Assembly (NCBI GenBank): GCA_024695465.1
Contig: JAILID010000034.1
Location: 1 to 49,395 of the forward strand
DNA: 49,395 bases
Reading direction: 5' to 3'
DNA from: Lachnospiraceae bacterium
Lineage (GTDB): Bacteria; Bacillota; Clostridia; Lachnospirales; Lachnospiraceae
The position numbers were made by a program, and so were the translations under genes. Every line of letters begins with the position of its first letter. Position 1 is the first letter of the stretch. Of the stretch, positions 41,201 through 46,189 are shown piece by piece. A model generated the notes under the pieces. The model was not told the origin of the DNA, did not search any database, and was given only the letters and a program-made list of their open reading frames with translations.

Positions 41201-42672
41201 ACATTGCTGATGGAATGCTGGTTCCCCTTATAGGCCAGCAGGTAATACAGATCAATCGGCATGAAGGTTCCGGCTTCGGAGACAGTGCTGTTATTATAAG
41301 AAGATACCGTCACGCGGTTTAAGACTGCGGCTTTCTCGGCCTCTGACTTGGCCGCAAACTCCGTCTCGCTTACGCCGGCGATCTTCAGCCTGAAATCCGT
41401 CCAGTCAAGGTCCGTCGTCTGCTCCGCCTCCTTGATATTCAGCTTGCCGTCTGTCAGGGCATCATATTTGTCAAGATTCGAAATCGTCTCGCTCAGATTT
41501 TCCAGATGGCGGATATTGCTGATGACCGCCTTCTCCGCGGTCGTACCGTTTCCAAAGAGGCTGTTGGTTTTTCCCTGGGTCTCCGCAATGTTGCTGAGCT
41601 TCAGGTTGTTGTAGGCCCGGGCCGTAAGCTTCAGGTTCTCCCCGGGGATAAAATAGGTGGTGCTGCCCCCTTCCGTCTCCGTCTTGGGCCATCCGGTTCC
41701 CTCAATGATATTTCCAAAATGAAGGCTCGCTGAAGTTGAAGTAATGTCATCCAGCGTAACCGTGAATTTTCTGCTTGTGGCGTCATATTTGACGAAAGAA
41801 CCGTCATTCACCCTTGTTTTCTCTTCGGTCGACGAATTCACCGTCACCAGGTCCACAATGTGCGCAAGCCCGCTCAGCTCCCCTTCGATCTCCAGCTGAA
41901 GCGCCGCTCCCTTAACTTCAAGATTCGGATCACTGTTGGTATTCGTATCCTCCACAATAACCTGAAGCCTCTCCGCGTTCAGGATCTGAATCTTCGGGGC
42001 CTTCAGCAGCGTAACTTTCTCCCGCTCCGGATCCAGCGCCTGATCCCCTCCGTACCAGCCGATGACATCCTTGTTGTCGCCGTAATTCCGGCGCGCCTCT
42101 TCCTTCTCTTCTCCGATTAAATTGTCGCTTGCCTGCACTAACGCATTGTATTCCTCCAGCGTAAAGGTATGATCCATCCGCCCGCCCTTATTCGAGTAGA
42201 AGACGTCCAGCATGCGGGCCGGGCTCTTCTGGTAGCGGATGATGTAGCTGCCCCCCGTGCGGACCGACTCGTCGATCGAGCCTAAGGGCAGCATGAGGCC
42301 GAGTACCGAGTTGGGATCATCATCCGGATGCAGCATGAGGCCGAGTACCGAGTTGGGATCATCATCCGGATAGCTGCCCTCCGCTCCGACGATAAAGTAA
42401 TAAACCCCGGTGCCGACTCCATCTTTTTTTTCCTCTGCTCCGAAGTTAGTTCTTTCCAGATAACCCTGGCTCTCCGCCATGGACAGATGGTTCTGGGCCG
42501 CAATGAAGATCTCCTTGGCCGACCCGTCCTTTTCCAGCTGGTTCAATCTGCGCAGATAGCTGAAAACACCGATAAAGGAAACCGCTGATAAGACAGCAAT
42601 CAACCCCACGACCAGAAGCATCTCGAGCATGGTCATTCCTCTGCGGGCTCGTCTTCTTTTCATGTTTTTCAC
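38275..42672 (-). CDS. Giant type IV pilin-adhesin with two GLUG-rich modules
   Basis: A 1465-aa protein. The N-terminus is a full prepilin signal: MKNMKRRRARRG, cleavage after G, then MTMLEMLLVVGLIAVLSAV with Glu at position +5. After the pilin helix comes a 200-residue region with a 14-aa tandem duplication. Two related modules follow (about 240-815 and 880-1455, about 638 residues apart). Each has TNSLFG, SNIRHLENL, a DLxWTxF segment, then a run of GLUG-like repeats (AGALAGSAKN, AGGLIGSMNG, AGGLVGK, YSGGHTK, AGGFAG) and ends in HYGDW. GLUG repeats form beta-helices in adhesins. Last gene of the minor-pilin operon. A tip adhesin is the likely role. Confidence 0.85.
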   Translation of the reverse strand: MKNMKRRRARRGMTMLEMLLVVGLIAVLSAVSFIGVFSYLRRLNQLEKDGSAKEIFIAAQNHLSMAESQGYLERTNFGAEEKKDGVGTGVYYFIVGAEGSYPDDDPNSVLGLMLHPDDDPNSVLGLMLPLGSIDESVRTGGSYIIRYQKSPARMLDVFYSNKGGRMDHTFTLEEYNALVQASDNLIGEEKEEARRNYGDNKDVIGWYGGDQALDPEREKVTLLKAPKIQILNAERLQVIVEDTNTNSDPNLEVKGAALQLEIEGELSGLAHIVDLVTVNSSTEEKTRVNDGSFVKYDATSRKFTVTLDDITSTSASLHFGNIIEGTGWPKTETEGGSTTYFIPGENLKLTARAYNNLKLSNIAETQGKTNSLFGNGTTAEKAVISNIRHLENLSETISNLDKYDALTDGKLNIKEAEQTTDLDWTDFRLKIAGVSETEFAAKSEAEKAAVLNRVTVSSYNNSTVSEAGTFMPIDLYYLLAYKGNQHSISNVCVNTDADADAGLFGRISTTLSGDLSVKALELINFDIETSGEGKSAGALAGSAKNLTAEGVLVRNIGKDGDDKALEITASGTDGIAGGLIGSMNGGSVNGSAAAVYVKGGSAAGGLVGKAEESVTIENSYSGGHTKEGKFVDATDVDDVRFNVIAADSAGVAGGLVGTAATLTANYCYSTCSATGSTAGGFAGTLSDSSVKDSYAAGLVKGTTKGMIAGTEGSTTFKNVRYLEGVSSGTKGLSSGTDPDEIKAFKTAKDEEADSTNGFIPKEDNRAEAVPYDSPLTVMYLGKYLLKTVDQLRAGGGDPAVAALGTKISSRHYGDWLGTEDVLKTTLAIENAERLSANISFPLSGLTDLGGETFLSVMVKGETSGQNAYLLLSLKEESGGSVTASFVRAENLIEDKKMELTATAGATVADDAYKTRVASMIQPVQTAVTGGTDKTVTVSLTFDDITASGMHFADLFPTLTPGENIKVAAVGGAEKDRAAMAEFIAEKATWGEEGDEAPVILKETNSLFGGDGKGTDKMSISENVIASAFITNIRHLENLHDGISSLGLAYNTETKKRAEASSLTVTKAVQKSDLYWTVFMDNIKKNGPKPTKVQIYDKTNIGENASSDGSFFPVSPTYALTYDGTSKKVEGIKVQTSGAAGVFGELPAKDSSNKDLSHSISNLELLDCDIESTGGSAGALAGKATGTDISNVLVHNTVDPNNSAVDAALEITASGSAGGLVGELSGGSVTGCAAAVYVKSTGSAAGGLIGTVSGTEASITGSYSGGHTKDGAYLTLTTDSGAARINVIGSTAAGGLIGDASGTNLTVRQSYSTCSARGETAGGFIGKAGAGTIGNSYATGLVTGTNRGAFAGSATGTTFSEDSYMDIVNYTADNGSLPPVAGPANAGVSAFDSTTDSYDAFVQIKTTDGSPATAVPYDSFLKTNYNNKYLYKSAANLGYDAGSAFVSQHYGDWPSPETMIVNTPNT
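42288..42371. repeat. Perfect 42-bp tandem duplication in the pilin-adhesin gene
   Basis: 42288-42329 and 42330-42371 are identical and in frame, adding 14 residues (the PDDDPNSVLGLMLH unit). Perfect identity points to a recent event; the product still reads through. Confidence 0.95.
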
Positions 42673-42722
42673 CTGCCTCTCTCCCCCATCGAAATTCCCG
42701 GGGCTTGTCCTGACGCCATCCC

Positions 42723-43319
42723 TTAACCCTTGGCAACTTTCATCCGTATCGTAAGATCAACCTTTTCCTTAAGGACCGCCTTCGCGTCCTTATCGTAAAC
42801 CATAAGTCCCCTGACGCTGATCGTCCCGGCGTCCGCATCATAGCTGATCGAATCAAACGCCGCATGCAGGTTCGCCGCCGCCGCATCCGAGACCAGCAGA
42901 CGAGGGTTGACTGAAACATCTCCATCAAGAATTTTCATCGCCTTTTCATCATTATCCAGATAGGCGTACTGAATGCCCTGATTGCCTGTGCTCGCCGCAT
43001 CATAGCTGATACGAATCTTCCCCGTACCCTCTTTCCGAAAGATGATGTGCTGCGCAGGATTTTCCGATCCGTTCTCTCCGCATTTATACACCTCGCAGGC
43101 CATCCCCAGCTCGTCCCGCAGCTCCGTGATCGTCGTCGAGAGCAGCACCTGGGCGTTGGCCGTCTTCACGACCTTGTTATAGGCGCTGATGGCCACCGGG
43201 ATGCCGGCCGCCAGAAGGGATGACACCATCACAAGGAGGGCGACCGCCACCATCTGCTCCATCAGGGTAACGCCCCGGCTGCTTCTTAACTTTTCGATTA
43301 TCCGCCTGCCTGCTCTCAT
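42723..43319 (-). CDS. Type IV minor prepilin
   Basis: A 198-aa protein with prepilin signal RSSRG|VTLMEQMVAVALLVMV (Glu at +5 of the mature form) and a C-terminal beta-rich domain. Basic leader of about 16 residues (MRAGRRIIEKLRSSRG). It has two nearby Cys (CEVYKCG). PilD should cleave after the Gly. It lies 50 bases before the giant pilin-adhesin in the same operon and probably helps form the tip complex with it. The 112-base gap before it holds a small AAGGCAGC/GCTGTCTT hairpin near the end of the previous gene. Confidence 0.88.
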   Translation of the reverse strand: MRAGRRIIEKLRSSRGVTLMEQMVAVALLVMVSSLLAAGIPVAISAYNKVVKTANAQVLLSTTITELRDELGMACEVYKCGENGSENPAQHIIFRKEGTGKIRISYDAASTGNQGIQYAYLDNDEKAMKILDGDVSVNPRLLVSDAAAANLHAAFDSISYDADAGTISVRGLMVYDKDAKAVLKEKVDLTIRMKVAKG

Positions 43320-43431
43320 CCTATTTCACCTTTCGGTTCTCTTCCCATGCACCCATCTGCCCCAAGCTTCCCGGCAGAGAATCCATCCCGCCGGGAGATC
43401 GGACTCCCGCTTAAGACAGCTTCCGGCTGCC

Positions 43432-43803
43432 TTAACTCGTCTTCAACTGGTAGGAAGCTACCTTCCGGCCGCCGATTTCCGTATTGTTCGTATAGACGTA
43501 AACCGAAAGCGTATCTTCATCTTCTTTCAATCTTTTAATAGATACATCCCCCGTCGCTTCCGTTTTCTCCACCTTAACAGCCGCAACCGACCGAACGGCT
43601 CCGTTACTGTCAAACTTCTCCAGCGCGTTCTCGGAGCTGTAGTAAGCCTTCAGCACCTGTTCGCTTCTCGTGATGATCCTCTGGGAGGCGGTAACCATCC
43701 CCGCCAGCATCGTGAGCGCCAGCGCGCTGATTAAGAGCGCGACCAGGACCTCCACGATGGACTCGCCCGAAGAACTTTTCAGCTTTCTCTTTATCCTTCT
43801 CAT
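43432..43803 (-). CDS. Small type IV prepilin-like protein
   Basis: A 123-aa protein with a basic leader (MRRIKRKLKSSSG) and the mature start ESIVEVLVALLISALALT, with Glu at +1 and +5. The remaining domain is short, about 90 residues, ending GRKVASYQLKTS. The size and motif fit a minor pilin of the PilV/PilI type. Two bases separate it from the preceding pilin gene, so it is translated with it. No Cys is present. Confidence 0.85.
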   Translation of the reverse strand: MRRIKRKLKSSSGESIVEVLVALLISALALTMLAGMVTASQRIITRSEQVLKAYYSSENALEKFDSNGAVRSVAAVKVEKTEATGDVSIKRLKEDEDTLSVYVYTNNTEIGGRKVASYQLKTS

Positions 43804-43805
43804 GC

Positions 43806-44612
43806 TTATACCTTCTCGATCCCGACGGCCCGCCAGGTGATCACCGTCGTCCTGGTCTCCGTCAGCGTCGTCTTCTGGCTTACCGTATAGACATCCGTCT
43901 CCCCGTCTTTCAGGGTATAGGTCAAAGGCTCCGACTCCGAATTGCGGGCAGTCGATTCCTTCACGTCCGCCTCCAGTGTGAGCCTGACCTTGTAGTGCCT
44001 TGACGCCCCCTCTTCCGCGTTTTGGAAAATGAAAACCAGACTTCCATCTGAATTGATCGTCTCTCTGACCCCAACGCTGAGAATCCCTTCCACCGCCGCG
44101 GAGTCCGCGTTCACGGAAACTTTATATGAATTCTCCGGCGCGGGATTCACGCCGAAATCGACATTATAATTGTCTTCCATATTATAATTCGTTAGGGCGA
44201 TCGCCGCGTCCTGAAGGATGCTGGTCCTGGTCCCCGCACTGATAATCTTCCCGTCGATCTTCGACGAATAGGAAACATTACTAATCGTTGTCGGCGCCGG
44301 CGTCGGCGTGACGGCCGGCGCGACGACTTTCCCGTTTTTGATCGTGCGTTCATAGCTTTCAGTGGTCTTCGTCGTCTTCGTCTTCGTGACCGTCACGCTC
44401 TTCCCGTCGATCGCATCCCGAAAGAGCTCCGCCGCCGAAGTCACCGAATAATAGCGCTGATCCATCTCGCTGATCCCGCTCAGTCGGCCGCCGGCCGCCG
44501 TCGCGGCCACCAGCACTACAATGCTGACCATGGAACAGACCAAAAAGAGAAACAGGGCGAAGGTAATGGACGCGCCCTTCTCGGACCTTATCTTCCGCCG
44601 TATCGAATCCAT
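43806..44612 (-). CDS. PilX-like minor pilin lacking Glu5
   Basis: I start at ATG 44612, which has GGGAGGTGG upstream; the longer frame back to 44888 lies inside the GGDEF gene and is rejected. The 268-aa protein has a leader MDSIRRKIRSEKG and a helix ASITFALFLFLVCSMVSIVVLVA. The Glu at +5 is replaced by Phe, as in PilX/GspK-type minor pilins that start a pseudopilus. The extracellular domain is Thr-rich at about 60-95 (TPTPAPTT), giving a flexible stalk. First pilin gene of the operon, 49 bases after the GGDEF gene. Confidence 0.78.
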   Translation of the reverse strand: MDSIRRKIRSEKGASITFALFLFLVCSMVSIVVLVAATAAGGRLSGISEMDQRYYSVTSAAELFRDAIDGKSVTVTKTKTTKTTESYERTIKNGKVVAPAVTPTPAPTTISNVSYSSKIDGKIISAGTRTSILQDAAIALTNYNMEDNYNVDFGVNPAPENSYKVSVNADSAAVEGILSVGVRETINSDGSLVFIFQNAEEGASRHYKVRLTLEADVKESTARNSESEPLTYTLKDGETDVYTVSQKTTLTETRTTVITWRAVGIEKV

Positions 44613-44661
44613 GGCTCCCACCTCCCTTTCCCGATCGCCGCGTTTTCCCGAATGCGAGCGG

Positions 44662-46017
44662 CTATCTTCTTTTCTTTTCAGGATTTCTCTCATAGTAGGC
44701 ATTCTTATCCGCGTACATACTCTCGTCCGCATGGAGAAACGAAGCGCGGATGTCCGCCCCTCCTTCGCTCCAGTAGATACCCATCGCGAAACTGACCCCG
44801 GGATGGTTCCCGACCCGCATTCTAAGGCTCCGGATCCTTTCCTCGAAGCCTTCTTTGGTCCTCCCGCCGGATATGACGATGAATTCATCCCCGCCCGTGC
44901 GGTAGATCTCGTCTCCCCTGAAAAACTCCTTGAGAATAGCGGCGGCCTCTATGAGCAGCGCGTCTCCGGCCTCATGTCCCAGATCGTCGTTGACCTGCTT
45001 AAGCCCGTTCAGATCGATGTTGACGATCCCGAAGGGATCCTTTGAACGCCGGAGTTCTTCCTGCCTCCGGCTCATGGCGTTTCGGTTTCCGACGCCTGTC
45101 AGGGCGTCAACCGTTCCCATAACCTCCAGTTTCTTCATCAAAAGGTGGTTGGATATCTCGGAGCCCAGGAAGAAGGAGATCAGCTCCACCAGCTCCTTGA
45201 TCTCAACAACCTTATCCGTATCGAAATTTACGACGTAGAGATAGCCTATGCTTACCTTATTCCGCCGAAGCGGGCTGAGAATCAGGCTGTCAATGCCGTA
45301 AGCGCGAAGGCTCTCGGCCCATTCCGGCGCGCAGGCTTCGATGCTTTTCATGTCTTCCTGGTTCTTCACGATGACGACGTTGCTCATCCCCAGGACCCGA
45401 TCCCAGGTATTCACAAGTTCATAGGGTAAAACCCCGTCCTTCTGCATGCGGGTACCGTCCCGAAGCTTTTCACAGAAATTGGAGGCCATTTTCTTCTCGC
45501 GATCGATCAGCATGACCCGGCAGCAGAGAGCCCCGGAAGCTTCCTGCAGGTCGCTGACCACCGCCTCCACGCCTTCCCGGAAGTTCTGGGCTCCCATGAG
45601 CACGATGCTGGCTTTGATCGCCGCCACGGCCGTTCCCTGGGAGACACCGGCCATACGGCCCGGATCGGCTTCCTTCGTAAATACGAACTGGAACAATTCG
45701 TAGCCCAGATTTTCATTTTCCCGCTTAAGGGGCATATGGATCTGGTCGGTCCAGGTCCCGAACGCGGGCGTCGGCACATAGGCGTGCATCGGCTTTTCCA
45801 AAAACGCGGCCCGGTAGCAGAAATCCTCGAACTTTATATCCTTTGGGACCAGTTCGTCATAGGGCATATCGTCGTAATAAGATGGACCCATCGCTTTTTT
45901 GTAGAGTTCGTTTGCGCATACGATCCGAACGGGCCCGCAGGTTCCTTCCCGCGTCTTCTCCACAGAGATCACCGCGCAGGCGGTCGCAAATTGATTGACA
46001 AGGCATTGATGATCCAT
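44662..46017 (-). CDS. Diguanylate cyclase with PAS/GAF-like input domains
   Basis: A 451-aa cytosolic protein. The N-terminal 110 residues look PAS-like, residues about 140-285 GAF-like (REGVEAVVSDLQEASGALCCRVMLID...GIDSLILSPL), and 300-445 a GGDEF domain with intact RTGGDEF (375-379), LTGVGNRNA, DLNGLKQVNDDLGH. It should make c-di-GMP. The autoinhibitory RxxD site is not in the standard place (RGDE at 367-370). It is the first gene of the minor-pilin operon, under a strong promoter. c-di-GMP control of type IV pili is known in Clostridia. Confidence 0.92.
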   Translation of the reverse strand: MDHQCLVNQFATACAVISVEKTREGTCGPVRIVCANELYKKAMGPSYYDDMPYDELVPKDIKFEDFCYRAAFLEKPMHAYVPTPAFGTWTDQIHMPLKRENENLGYELFQFVFTKEADPGRMAGVSQGTAVAAIKASIVLMGAQNFREGVEAVVSDLQEASGALCCRVMLIDREKKMASNFCEKLRDGTRMQKDGVLPYELVNTWDRVLGMSNVVIVKNQEDMKSIEACAPEWAESLRAYGIDSLILSPLRRNKVSIGYLYVVNFDTDKVVEIKELVELISFFLGSEISNHLLMKKLEVMGTVDALTGVGNRNAMSRRQEELRRSKDPFGIVNIDLNGLKQVNDDLGHEAGDALLIEAAAILKEFFRGDEIYRTGGDEFIVISGGRTKEGFEERIRSLRMRVGNHPGVSFAMGIYWSEGGADIRASFLHADESMYADKNAYYERNPEKKRR

Positions 46018-46175
46018 TTATCCCCCTGATTGATCTTCACGCTTTCAACGAAAACCGTCTTTTGCTCCTGTCCCCTGCTTCATACGTCGGGTCTTTCGCT
46101 CCCCATTTTGAGAGCGCCTTATTCCGGGACACAATCCGACATAATTATTATACCTATTCTTCATCTTCTTTTCAA
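46018..46175 (-). promoter_or_regulatory. Promoter and 120-nt leader of the diguanylate cyclase/pilin operon
   Basis: On the minus strand TTGAAA (46170-46175) and TATAAT (46147-46152) are 17 bases apart, a near-consensus promoter starting immediately after the stop of the GTPase gene. The leader can form a long-range pairing of TGTCCC (46126-46131) with GGGACA (46069-46074) enclosing a GCTCTC/GGGAGC hairpin (46110-46115 with 46098-46103). I do not recognise it as a known riboswitch. GGGGG (46021-46025 complement) precedes the ATG. Confidence 0.75.
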
Positions 46176-46189
46176 TATCTATTCGCTTT

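Noticed and set aside
46018-46146. Known c-di-GMP-I (GEMM) riboswitch
   Set aside because: The expected conserved core (GGCAAAC... and ...AAAGCCTCCGGCC-like) is absent here and in other pilus-gene leaders in the window.
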